A stretch of 64,000 nt of DNA, taken from contig NZ_AP024653.1 of NCBI RefSeq assembly GCF_019977335.1, positions 3,782,001 to 3,846,000 of the forward strand. The letters run 5' to 3'. Made by a program: the position numbers and the translations under genes. Shown here piece by piece: positions 33,743-41,840 of the stretch. This DNA comes from Arthrobacter sp. NicSoilB4. Lineage in GTDB: Bacteria > Actinomycetota > Actinomycetes > Actinomycetales > Micrococcaceae. A model generated the notes under the pieces. That model was not told where the DNA came from. It was given only the letters and a program-made list of their open reading frames with translations, and ran no database searches. Position 1 is the stretch's first letter. Each line of letters starts with the position of its first letter.

Positions 33743-35428
33743 GTGCAGAACTTCCCAGGAGTAGGCGTCAGCCCCGGCCGCATCATCGGAACGATCCGCC
33801 AGATGCCCAAACCCGTCAGCGAACCGCCGGCCGGGGAGCAGTTGCCGGCCGGCGTCACAGCCGAGGATGCGACGGCAGCCCTGAAGGCCGCCGCCAAGGC
33901 CGTCCACGATGAGCTGAAGGCCCGGGCCGAGACGGTCAGCGGCGACGGGAAGGCGGTCCTGGAGGCCACGGCACTCATGGCGACGGACACCATGCTCCTG
34001 AAGTCCGCGGCCAAACTGATCGGCCGCGGCACGTCCGGCCAGCGGGCCATCTGGGAAGCCGGCGGTTCAGTCTCGGAAATGCTGCACAACCTGGGCGGCT
34101 ACATGGCGGAGCGCGCCACCGACGTCCTGGACGTCCGGGCCCGGATCGTGGCCGAGCTGCGCGGCGTCCCGGCCCCGGGAATTCCGTCCTCCCCCACCCC
34201 GTTCATCCTGATCGCCGAAGACCTGGCACCGGCGGATACCGCCACCCTGGATCCGGAGAAGATCCTTGCGCTGCTCACCGCCGGCGGCGGACCGCAGTCC
34301 CACACAGCCATCATTGCCCGGTCACTGGGGCTCCCCGCCGTCGTCGCCGCCGTCGGCGTGGACCAGCTTCCTGACGGCACAGAGGTGTACGTGGACGGCG
34401 CGGCAGGCCTGATCGCCGTGGACCCGGATGACTCCCAGCGGGCCGCCGCTGAACACTGGGCCGCCACAGCCTCGCTGCTGGCCGACTTTGACGGCACCGG
34501 CGCGACGGCGGACGGGCATCTGGTGCCGCTGCTCGCCAATGTCGGCGGAGCCAAGGACGCCGTGGCCGCGGCGAAGCTGAACGCGCAGGGCGTGGGCCTT
34601 TTCCGGACCGAATTCTGCTTCCTCGAACGCGACACCGAGCCCACCGTCGACGAACAGGCCGCCGCGTACAAGGGCGTCTTCGACGCCTTCCCGGGCAAGA
34701 AGGTGGTGCTCCGGACGCTCGACGCCGGCGCGGACAAGCCGCTGCCCTTCCTCACCGATGCCACCGAACCCAACCCCGCCCTGGGCGTGCGCGGTTACCG
34801 CACCGATTTCACGACGCCGGGGGTGCTGGAACGCCAGCTGCAGGCCATCGCGCGGGCGGAGCAGGAATCCGAGGCGGACGTCTGGGTGATGGCGCCGATG
34901 ATTTCCACCGCGGAGGAAGCCGCCCGGTTCGCCACTATGTGCGCCGAGGCCGGGATTAAAACCCCCGGAGTCATGGTGGAAGTCCCGTCGGCGGCGCTCA
35001 CCGCCGAGGCCATCCTCCGGGAGGTCGGGTTCGCGAGCCTGGGCACAAACGACCTTACCCAGTACGCGATGGCTGCCGACCGCCAGCTCGGCCCGCTTGC
35101 CGCCCTCAACACTCCCTGGCAGCCGGCCGTCCTGCGGCTGGTGGGCCTGACCGTGGAGGGTTCCGTCGCGGAGGGCCACAACAAACCCGTCGGCGTCTGC
35201 GGCGAGGCCGCCGCGGACCCGGCCCTCGCCGTCGTCCTGACCGGGCTCGGCGTCTCGACACTGTCCATGACGGCCCGGTCGCTCGCCGCCGTGGCCGCGG
35301 TGCTGAAGACCGTCACCCTGGCCGACGCGCAGGAGCTGGCCAAACTGGCCCTCTCCGCACCGAGTGCCACCGAGGCCCGCGCCTGGGTCCGGGCCAAGCT
35401 GCCGGTCCTCGAGGACCTGGGCCTGTAA
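33743..35428 (+). CDS. ptsI: Phosphoenolpyruvate-protein phosphotransferase (PTS enzyme I)
   Basis: 561 residues from a GTG start with TGAGGA upstream. It transfers phosphate from PEP to HPr, the first step for all PTS sugars. N-domain: phosphorylated His187 in GGGPQSHTAIIARSLGLPAV. C-domain PEP-binding barrel: LFRTEFCFLERDTEPT, VLRTLDAGADKPLPF, NPALGVRGYR, LGTNDLTQYAMAADR, and the catalytic Cys in GVCGEAA. Length and motif order are complete. No ptsH is adjacent. Linkage to mtlA and the TetR gene indicates control by mannitol or PTS flux. Confidence 0.95.
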   Translation: MQNFPGVGVSPGRIIGTIRQMPKPVSEPPAGEQLPAGVTAEDATAALKAAAKAVHDELKARAETVSGDGKAVLEATALMATDTMLLKSAAKLIGRGTSGQRAIWEAGGSVSEMLHNLGGYMAERATDVLDVRARIVAELRGVPAPGIPSSPTPFILIAEDLAPADTATLDPEKILALLTAGGGPQSHTAIIARSLGLPAVVAAVGVDQLPDGTEVYVDGAAGLIAVDPDDSQRAAAEHWAATASLLADFDGTGATADGHLVPLLANVGGAKDAVAAAKLNAQGVGLFRTEFCFLERDTEPTVDEQAAAYKGVFDAFPGKKVVLRTLDAGADKPLPFLTDATEPNPALGVRGYRTDFTTPGVLERQLQAIARAEQESEADVWVMAPMISTAEEAARFATMCAEAGIKTPGVMVEVPSAALTAEAILREVGFASLGTNDLTQYAMAADRQLGPLAALNTPWQPAVLRLVGLTVEGSVAEGHNKPVGVCGEAAADPALAVVLTGLGVSTLSMTARSLAAVAAVLKTVTLADAQELAKLALSAPSATEARAWVRAKLPVLEDLGL

Positions 35429-35469
35429 CCGAAGCACGGACCCCCGCCCGGGGCGCTAGGATGCACTCC

Positions 35470-35892
35470 ATGACACTGATTGCTCCCCGGGTGGCCGCCG
35501 CCCTTGCGGCCCAGGACGCGCAGAAACTCCAGTACGCCCTCAACGGCAGCGATGACATCACAGTGTTCGTCGACGGTACCGTGCACCGGCTGCCGGACCA
35601 GGCGCGGGACGCCGTCGTCGACCTTCTGGCGCGCTTCAGCCGGGGTGAGGCGGTGACGGTCAGCAGTGTGGAGGAAATGCTGACCACGTCCAGGGCCGCG
35701 GAGCTGGCGGGCATCTCGCACACCTACCTGCGGAACATGACGGACCGCGGCGAAATACCGGTGGAATACCGGGGCACGCACCGACGGATCCGGCTCGCCG
35801 ACATCATGGCCTGGCTGGAAAAGCAGAAAAAGAACAATACCGCCGACGATGTACCGGACCACGGGGATGACGGGGCCGCGGATGCTTCGTGA
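35470..35892 (+). CDS. Excisionase-like HTH DNA-binding protein (antitoxin-type)
   Basis: 140 residues from an ATG with AGGA at 35458; an ATG three codons earlier is an alternative. Residues of about 65-118 form a MerR/Xis-like HTH: MLTTSRAAELAGISHTYLRNMTDRGEIPVEYRGTHRRIRLADIMAWLE. The N-terminal half is helical and unrecognised. The tail is acidic. Proteins of this form are often antitoxins paired with a PIN-domain toxin, but the next gene encodes a small membrane protein, so this looks like an orphan regulator. Confidence 0.72.
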   Translation: MTLIAPRVAAALAAQDAQKLQYALNGSDDITVFVDGTVHRLPDQARDAVVDLLARFSRGEAVTVSSVEEMLTTSRAAELAGISHTYLRNMTDRGEIPVEYRGTHRRIRLADIMAWLEKQKKNNTADDVPDHGDDGAADAS

Positions 35893-35966
35893 CGGCGTGA
35901 TAAGGATCAAACAACGATCCCGGCCCTGCGCGGAGACGCGGGGAAGGCCGGGGTTACGCTTGGATT

Positions 35967-36245
35967 GTGGGTAAGTTCAGAGGGTGGCACATCGTGGCAG
36001 GCATTGCCGCCATGGTGCTCACCGGCATCCTCGGGACCGCAATGGGGCTGACCAATACGGCAGCCTTTATGTCCAGCTGCGTGGCGTTTGTGGCTGTTTC
36101 ACTGTGGATGGACAGCCGGATCTCTCGCCACCGGAGAGAAAGAGCGCGGGAGACAGCGCGCGAGGCCGCCCGAGAGGCGGCCGGGTCAGAGCCGGACCGC
36201 CCGTTGGGCGCCGAACCTCCCAACCGCGAGGGCCGCGGCAACTGA
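35967..36245 (+). CDS. Small hypothetical membrane protein
   Basis: 92 residues from a GTG start. Two hydrophobic segments, WHIVAGIAAMVLTGILGTAMGL and AAFMSSCVAFVAVSLWM, are followed by a basic/acidic, Arg/Ala/Glu-rich cytoplasmic tail (RHRRERARETAREAAREAA, possible short coiled coil). There is no recognisable family, and the ribosome-binding site is weak. It follows the HTH gene by 74 bp. Coding status is likely but not certain. Confidence 0.5.
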   Translation: MGKFRGWHIVAGIAAMVLTGILGTAMGLTNTAAFMSSCVAFVAVSLWMDSRISRHRRERARETAREAAREAAGSEPDRPLGAEPPNREGRGN

Positions 36246-36275
36246 AACCGCCGGCTGGGGCTTGATCGCGACGGA

Positions 36276-37496
36276 CTAGATCCGGGGCCGGTCCGCCCAG
36301 CGCCGCGCTTTCAGGGCCGCATGGAGTTCCAGCCGCGCCATCCCCTTGAGCGGATCCACCCCAAGCAGCTGCCGGATCCGGCCCAGCCGGTTGTAGATGC
36401 TGCTCCGGTGCAGATGCAGCTTGTCCGCCACTTCCTGGACCGAACCGTCGTTGTCGTAGAAGAGTTCCAGCACGGGCAGCAGTTCATGATTCCGATCGTG
36501 GTCCTCCAGAAGGCGGAAGTAGACCGAGCCCGCATCCGCCCAGGCCCCTGCCCCGCCGCCCGCCGAGGCCAGCAGCTGGTAGATGCCGGTGGCACGGCAG
36601 TCCACCAGTTCCCCCAGCTGGGGATCCACGGCCGCCGCCTGGGCGGCCTGGCGGGACTGCCGGTAGGCGTCCGCCAGTTCCCGCGGCCGCGCGAAGCCCT
36701 CGGAGGTTCCGAGGATGATCCGATGCACCGCCCTGCCGGACCGTTTGGCCAGCTCCAGCTGGTAATGGACCAGCACCTGGGCGTGGTCCGCCCGGCCGGT
36801 GGACTCCTTGAACAAGACGACCGAGTGGGTCTCCGTCCCCGCACTGAAAAGGGCGGCGTCCACCCCGATGGTGGCCTGCAGCGCCGCGGAACGGTGGATC
36901 AGCGTGGAGGCGATCGGGTCCGATCCCTCCGCCCAGCCGTCGGCGTCCAGCACCGTCACGAGCTGCCAGGGCCCGCGGCCCTGGACCTCCTTCCAGCCCC
37001 CCACGGCCGCGACGGCGTTGGACTCGCCACGGCAGGCGGCCAGGAATTCCTGCTCGCGGCGGCGGCGGAACTCGGATTCGGCGGTGTTGGATTCCAGCAG
37101 CAGGGCGGAGAGCTGCTCAAGCTCCCGGGCCACCTCGGGCAGCTGGGCGAGGACAGACGTCGCATTTGGTTCGTCGGCTTCGAGCTGGACCCAGAGGTAG
37201 CCCACCCGGAAGCCGCGCAGCAGCAGGGGAACGCAGACGCGGCCCAGCATCCCGAGCTCCTCATTGGCCGGCACCACCACAGGCCGCACCGCCGTCGCGA
37301 TCCCGTGCGAGAGCTGCCAGGCACTCACGTCCACCGCAACGCGCTTGGTGAGCAGGAAGTTAACCCGGACCCGGTCCGCCTGCGACTGGTTGGAGCTGTA
37401 GGCGAGCAGCAGTCCGTCGAGATCCTCAAGGGAGAGGCCGCGGCCCAGTTTCAATGCGACCTGCTCCACGAGCTGTTCGACGTCCTGCTGCTGCAT
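36276..37496 (-). CDS. PucR-family (CdaR-like) transcriptional regulator, likely controller of ald
   Basis: 406 residues. The C-terminal PucR HTH reads LELFYDNDGSVQEVADKLHLHRSSIYNRLGRIRQLLGVDPLKG. A central GGDEF-like sensor region lies about 130-300. The N-terminal GAF-like part includes CVPLLLRGFRVGYLWVQLEAD. It is divergent from alanine dehydrogenase with 256 bp between starts, an arrangement that suggests it activates ald in response to amino acids, as other regulators do for ald in actinobacteria. Direct evidence is lacking. Confidence 0.85.
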   Translation of the reverse strand: MQQQDVEQLVEQVALKLGRGLSLEDLDGLLLAYSSNQSQADRVRVNFLLTKRVAVDVSAWQLSHGIATAVRPVVVPANEELGMLGRVCVPLLLRGFRVGYLWVQLEADEPNATSVLAQLPEVARELEQLSALLLESNTAESEFRRRREQEFLAACRGESNAVAAVGGWKEVQGRGPWQLVTVLDADGWAEGSDPIASTLIHRSAALQATIGVDAALFSAGTETHSVVLFKESTGRADHAQVLVHYQLELAKRSGRAVHRIILGTSEGFARPRELADAYRQSRQAAQAAAVDPQLGELVDCRATGIYQLLASAGGGAGAWADAGSVYFRLLEDHDRNHELLPVLELFYDNDGSVQEVADKLHLHRSSIYNRLGRIRQLLGVDPLKGMARLELHAALKARRWADRPRI

Positions 37497-37752
37497 CCTG
37501 CCACATTACTGCCGTTTCCTTCCCGGTTGGGAATACGGAGGCGAACACCACCCCAACGGACAGCAGGCGACACCTGACGCCTGCCCGTTCGACAAATGTC
37601 CAGCCGGCTATTTGCAAAAGCCCGGAATTCCGCGGAATCCCGGCCCTGCCGCCCGGGCGGACCTGTCGCGTGCCTCACGGCCGGATTTATTCTGGAAGTA
37701 CGACATCCCACACACCCAGGCCCACAAGGCCGCCAGCAATGGAGCCCCCCAA

Positions 37753-38871
37753 ATGATCATCGGTGTCCCCAAAGAGATCAAGAACAACGAATTCCGCGTC
37801 GCCATCACGGCTGCCGGCGTCCACGAGTTCCGCACCCACGGCCACTCGGTCCTGGTGGAGCGCGGCGCCGGCCTGGGCTCGGGCATCACGGATGAGGAAT
37901 ACGCCATCGCCGGCGCCGAGATCGTCGTCGACGCCGACGACGTCTGGGCGCGCGCCGACATGGTCCTGAAGGTCAAGGAGCCGGTCAAGGCCGAATACCA
38001 CCGCTTCCGCAAGGGCCTGGTCCTCTTCACCTACCTGCACCTCGCGGCCGAGCCCGAGCTGACCCAGGCCCTGATCAACAGTGGCGTCACCGCCATCGCC
38101 TACGAGACCGTCCAGGAAGGCCGCGCCCTGCCGCTGCTCGCCCCGATGTCCGAGGTCGCGGGCCGCCTGTCCGTCCAGGTCGGCGCCACGTCGCTGATGG
38201 CTCCGGCCGGCGGCAAGGGCGTGCTGCTCGGCGGCGTACCGGGTGTCCGCCCGGCCAAGGTGGTTGTCCTCGGCGCCGGCGTTGCCGGCACCAACGCCGC
38301 CGCCATGGCCCTGGGGCTCGGCGCCGACGTCACCATCCTGGACATCAACATCAACCGCCTGCGCGAACTGGATGCCCAGTACCAGGGCCGCCTGAAGACC
38401 GTTGCCTCCAACGCCTACGAGATCGAGAAGTCGGTTGTGGATGCCGACCTCGTGATCGGCTCCGTGCTGATCCCGGGCGCGAAGGCCCCGAAGCTGGTCA
38501 CCAACGAGCTCGTCTCCCGCATGAAGCCCGGCTCCGTGCTGGTGGACATCGCCGTGGACCAGGGCGGCTGCTTCGAGGACACGCACCCCACCACGCACCA
38601 AGAGCCGACGTACAAGGTCCACAACACGATCTTCTACTGCGTTGCCAACATGCCGGGCGCGGTCCCGAACACCTCCACGTATGCACTGACCAACGTCACC
38701 CTGCGCTACGCCGTCGCCCTGGCCAACCTCGGCGTCAAGGCCGCTTTCGAACGCGACGCCGCCCTCGCCGCCGGGCTCAACATCGCCGGCGGCAAGGTGG
38801 CGCACCGCTCGGTTTCCGAGGCGCACAACCTGCCCCTCGTGGCCGACTGGCACGAGCTCGTCTCCGCGTAA
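37753..38871 (+). CDS. ald: Alanine dehydrogenase
   Basis: 372 residues from the ATG of IIGVPKEIKNNEFRVAIT, the exact family N-terminus; the frame is open upstream but unrelated. It interconverts L-alanine and pyruvate plus ammonia with NAD(H). Seen: Lys/His substrate region VLKVKEPVKAEYHRFRKGLVLFTYLHLAAE, YETVQEGRALPLLAPMSEVAGR, the Rossmann motif VLGAGVAGTNAA, and GSVLIPGAKAPKLVT. The enzyme is a cytoplasmic hexamer. The PucR-type gene lies divergently upstream. A nested hairpin ends the transcript. Confidence 0.96.
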   Translation: MIIGVPKEIKNNEFRVAITAAGVHEFRTHGHSVLVERGAGLGSGITDEEYAIAGAEIVVDADDVWARADMVLKVKEPVKAEYHRFRKGLVLFTYLHLAAEPELTQALINSGVTAIAYETVQEGRALPLLAPMSEVAGRLSVQVGATSLMAPAGGKGVLLGGVPGVRPAKVVVLGAGVAGTNAAAMALGLGADVTILDININRLRELDAQYQGRLKTVASNAYEIEKSVVDADLVIGSVLIPGAKAPKLVTNELVSRMKPGSVLVDIAVDQGGCFEDTHPTTHQEPTYKVHNTIFYCVANMPGAVPNTSTYALTNVTLRYAVALANLGVKAAFERDAALAAGLNIAGGKVAHRSVSEAHNLPLVADWHELVSA

Positions 38872-38888
38872 CCAGCCGCTAAAACCGC

Positions 38889-38948
38889 ATCGACTGCTCC
38901 GTTACCGCCCTTTTGGACCCCCAAAAGGGCGGTTTGGGAGCAGTCGAT
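38889..38948. terminator. Nested bidirectional terminator between ald and the subtilase gene
   Basis: An outer perfect 12-bp stem (ATCGACTGCTCC with GGAGCAGTCGAT) encloses an inner perfect stem (CCGCCCTTTTGG with CCAAAAGGGCGG) and a 4-nt loop. It separates two convergent genes. T- and A-rich stretches sit inside the inner stem. Confidence 0.75.
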
Positions 38949-38954
38949 TGCTGT

Positions 38955-40463
38955 TTAACCCCCGATCGCGCGGAGGGCGTTCACCTGGCCCTTGCCGTAG
39001 AAGCCGTTGTTGCCCGTGCCGCCCTGGCATACCTGCGGTGCACCGTTGGACGCCGACGGGAACGGGGCGTACATCGCGGTGTCCGGGCAGGCGACGCCGT
39101 CGGCAGTGCCGCTGATCCGCGCCGACACCGCGCCCGGGTTTGTGACGCCGGTACTGACCACCAGGGCCGCAATGCCCGCCACGTGCGGGGAGGCCATCGA
39201 GGTGCCCTGGAGATAGCAGTAGGCTGCGCCGGCGTCGACCACCTTGAGCGATGCGGCGCACGGTGCGGACGCCGGCCAGGTGGACAGGACGCGCCCGTTC
39301 ACGGCAGCCGGAGTGACCTGCAGGCGGCGGTCGCCGCCGGGAGCCACGACGTCGGCACTGCCCACGCCATAGCTTGAATAGTAGGACTTGAAGCCCTTGT
39401 TGCCGTTTGCCGTCACACCGATCACGCCGGCAACCTCCACCGGGACCACGGCGCAGGCGTTGCTGATCTCACGCGAAACCGGCGTGTAGTTGTCCGGGCT
39501 CATGACATCGCGGGTGGGGTGGGCGAGGTCGTCCGAGAAATTGCCCTGGGCAGCGACCACCGTGGTGCCGCTCTGCTGGGCGAAGCGGATGGCCCGGCGT
39601 TCGGCTTCCCAGATCGCGCGCTGCTCGGGGTCGTTCTTGCAGTTGAAGAGGTAGGGGTCCGCGAAGTAGCTGTTGTTGGTGACTTGGATGCCCTGGGCGG
39701 CTGCCCACATAAAGGAGCAGACAATGGCTTCAGGGTAGAAGAAGCCGTCCGCGTTGCCGGCCTTGATCCCGGCGATCTTCACGTTGGGCGCCACGCCCAC
39801 CATGCCGATGCCGTTCTTGGCGGCCGCGATGGTTCCCGCGGTGTGCGTGCCGTGGCCGTTGTCGTCCATCCAGGCGGACGGGGACTGGTTGGGGACGCCG
39901 CCGACGCAGGAGACACTCTTGCCGAAGTCGACGTTGGGGGCGAGGTCGGGGTGGGTGTAGTCGAGGCCGGTGTCGATGTCGCCGACCACCACGGATGCAC
40001 TCCCGCCGTTGAGGGCACGGGCGGCGGGCGCCTGGATCTGGTCCATGTCCCACTGCAGGGCTGACAGATTGTCGTTTCCGGGGGCAGGCTCGCCCGGTGC
40101 CACAGGCGCCTGGGCGGCGTCGTCCGCGCCGCTGTCGCCGAGGGCGACGCCGAGGGCAGCCGTGGAGGCGGCGCCCTGGACCGACCCGTCCCGGGCCTTC
40201 AGGGCCGGGCCGAAGCCGGCTCGGTCCGACTTCACGATCGCCACTCCGATTTCCGGGTAGCTGTGGACCACGGTTCCGCCGGCCGCGGCGACCGACTTCA
40301 GCGAGGACTCCGAAACACCGTTGGCCTTGTACAGGACAACGTAGTTCTGCATTGCGCCGGCGGGGGTCTCGGCGGACGCGGCAGGATAGGCCGCGCCGGC
40401 CAACAAGCCCACGGCAAGGGTTACTGTGCTCAGCGGTGCAACGAGCCTTTTGAGTTTTTGCAT
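38955..40463 (-). CDS. Secreted subtilisin-family (S8) serine protease
   Basis: 502 residues, starting at the second of two adjacent ATGs (GGAG 7 nt upstream). A signal peptide (LVAPLSTVTLAVGLLAGAAYPAASA) is followed by an inhibitor-I9-like propeptide about 40-80 (YVVLYKANGVSESSLKSV). The catalytic triad is complete: Asp164 in GDIDTG, His204 in GHGTHTAG, Ser422 in GTSMASPHVAG. The oxyanion Asn lies in VTNNSYF. No cell-wall anchor or transmembrane tail, so it is exported. It probably digests external protein. It has its own promoter (40608-40636) and a ~135-nt leader. Confidence 0.94.
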   Translation of the reverse strand: MQKLKRLVAPLSTVTLAVGLLAGAAYPAASAETPAGAMQNYVVLYKANGVSESSLKSVAAAGGTVVHSYPEIGVAIVKSDRAGFGPALKARDGSVQGAASTAALGVALGDSGADDAAQAPVAPGEPAPGNDNLSALQWDMDQIQAPAARALNGGSASVVVGDIDTGLDYTHPDLAPNVDFGKSVSCVGGVPNQSPSAWMDDNGHGTHTAGTIAAAKNGIGMVGVAPNVKIAGIKAGNADGFFYPEAIVCSFMWAAAQGIQVTNNSYFADPYLFNCKNDPEQRAIWEAERRAIRFAQQSGTTVVAAQGNFSDDLAHPTRDVMSPDNYTPVSREISNACAVVPVEVAGVIGVTANGNKGFKSYYSSYGVGSADVVAPGGDRRLQVTPAAVNGRVLSTWPASAPCAASLKVVDAGAAYCYLQGTSMASPHVAGIAALVVSTGVTNPGAVSARISGTADGVACPDTAMYAPFPSASNGAPQVCQGGTGNNGFYGKGQVNALRAIGG

Positions 40464-40607
40464 CATGCTGCTCCATTTCTGCCAGGGCAGCAGGACACGA
40501 TAGCGGCCGGCCGCACTGGGTTCGCTTTCCAATCGGCCGAGGGCGTCGTTGCCGAGGGCCGCTTCCGGGGTTCACCCGAGCAAGATTGGTGAAGACCCAC
40601 GGCTTAG

Positions 40608-40636
40608 ACCATAGTGACGCAAGTTACAGTTGTGAA
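40608..40636 (-). promoter_or_regulatory. Sigma-70-like promoter of the subtilase gene
   Basis: On the minus strand TTCACA (-35) is followed after 17 bp by TATGGT (-10). Both lie in the one AT-rich patch upstream of the protease gene. Confidence 0.5.
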
Positions 40637-40670
40637 GTCCTGTGGGCAAATGAGTCTGCTGTTGCCCCCC

Positions 40671-41723
40671 TTAAACCAGCGCCCGGGCCTGCTCGATCAG
40701 CCGCAGCACCTCCACGGGCCCGGCCGGGTCCACGGGGACCGGCAGTGCCGATCCCGCCCCGCCGCCGCTGATCTTCTCTGCCAGGATCCGGTAGAACTCC
40801 GGGTAGGCGCCGCGCTCGGTGGGCAGCCGGTCCAGGTGCCCGTCCCGGCCGAGCAGCCCGGCCCAGTCCCGGTCCTCGATCCCGTAATCGGCATCCAGCG
40901 GGCTGCCGCCGGCCACGATGAAGGGTTCCTGCGGGTCGATCCCGTGCTTGGTGAAGGCGCCGTCGCTGCCCAGCAGCCGGAACCGCGGTCCCTGCTGGGC
41001 GCAGAGCATGTTCATCCACAGATGGCTTGTCACGCCGGATTCGTGCCGCAGGGCGAGGAAGACGTCGTCGTCTGTCTTTTCGCCCTCCCGGCGCGCCGCC
41101 AGTTCCGCGTGCGTGACCGTGGCGGGTCCGAAGAGCTCTAGGGCCTGGTCCAGCAGGTGGGTTCCGAGGTCGAACAGCACGCCGCCGCCGTCGTCCGCCG
41201 TCGCCTCTGCTTTCCAGGCCTTGGCGACTGTCGGGGACCAGCGCTCAAAGCGGGATTCGAACCGCGCGACGGCGCCGAGGGCGCCGCTGTCCAGCAGCCC
41301 GCGGACGGTCAAGTAGTCGCCGTCCCAGCGCCGGTTCTGGAAGACCGTGAGGACCCGGCCCAGCCGCTCTGCGAGCCGGATGAGCTCCTCGCCTTCTGCG
41401 CTGCGCACGGTAAAGGGCTTGTCGACGACGACGTCGAGCCCGGCTTCCAGCGCGGCCTTCGCGAGCGGGTAGTGCGTGGCCGGCGGGGTTCCGAGGACCA
41501 GCAGGTCCAGTTCACCGGCGAGCCCAAGAATGTCCGCGGGGGTGTCCACGATCCGGGCGCCGGGGTACCGGGCGGTTGCGGCGGACTGCCGGCCGGCGTC
41601 GGACGTGGAGATCACGTCGAGCGAGTACGCGGGGTTGGCCGCGAGGAGGGGGGCGTGGAAGACGCTGCCCGAGAGGCCGAAGCCGGCCACGGCAGCTCGG
41701 ATGGGCCGGGAGTCATTTGTCAT
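40671..41723 (-). CDS. Gfo/Idh/MocA-family NAD(P)-dependent oxidoreductase
   Basis: 350 residues. The N-terminal Rossmann fold is IRAAVAGFGLSGSVFHAPLLAANP. The conserved EKP-type motif appears as VVDKPFTV with the catalytic Lys. The C-terminal alpha/beta domain includes FDLGTHLLDQALELFGP, containing the usual D-x-G-x-H-x-x-D segment. Family members oxidise sugars or inositols, or reduce biliverdin. This YvaA/IolX-like variant has no diagnostic substrate motif, and no sugar operon is adjacent. Confidence 0.9.
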   Translation of the reverse strand: MTNDSRPIRAAVAGFGLSGSVFHAPLLAANPAYSLDVISTSDAGRQSAATARYPGARIVDTPADILGLAGELDLLVLGTPPATHYPLAKAALEAGLDVVVDKPFTVRSAEGEELIRLAERLGRVLTVFQNRRWDGDYLTVRGLLDSGALGAVARFESRFERWSPTVAKAWKAEATADDGGGVLFDLGTHLLDQALELFGPATVTHAELAARREGEKTDDDVFLALRHESGVTSHLWMNMLCAQQGPRFRLLGSDGAFTKHGIDPQEPFIVAGGSPLDADYGIEDRDWAGLLGRDGHLDRLPTERGAYPEFYRILAEKISGGGAGSALPVPVDPAGPVEVLRLIEQARALV

Positions 41724-41773
41724 GGCTCCAACGCTACTCCCGCGCGCCCCGTCCCACGCCGCATTAAGCGGCG

Positions 41774-41811
41774 AAGGCCGGCACCCCTGGAAGCCACGGG
41801 GTGCCGGCCTT
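41774..41811 (-). terminator. Terminator of the peptide ABC operon
   Basis: AAGGCCGGCACCCC pairs perfectly over 14 bp with GGGGTGCCGGCCTT around a 10-nt loop, 29 bp past the binding-protein stop. Confidence 0.75.
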
Positions 41812-41840
41812 GCCGTTTCAGCTGGTCCTATTCGCTGGGA

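Noticed and set aside
27237..37642. Shared 14-mer CCGCGGAATCCCGG upstream of the sugar porter and in the PucR/ald gap
   Set aside because: Similarity does not extend beyond the 14 bases. Several such matches are expected by chance in 64 kb of GC-rich DNA.
37687..38853. Long minus-strand frame opposite alanine dehydrogenase
   Set aside because: It is a mirror of ald codons (Gly/Val/Asp-rich). ald is unmistakable on the plus strand.
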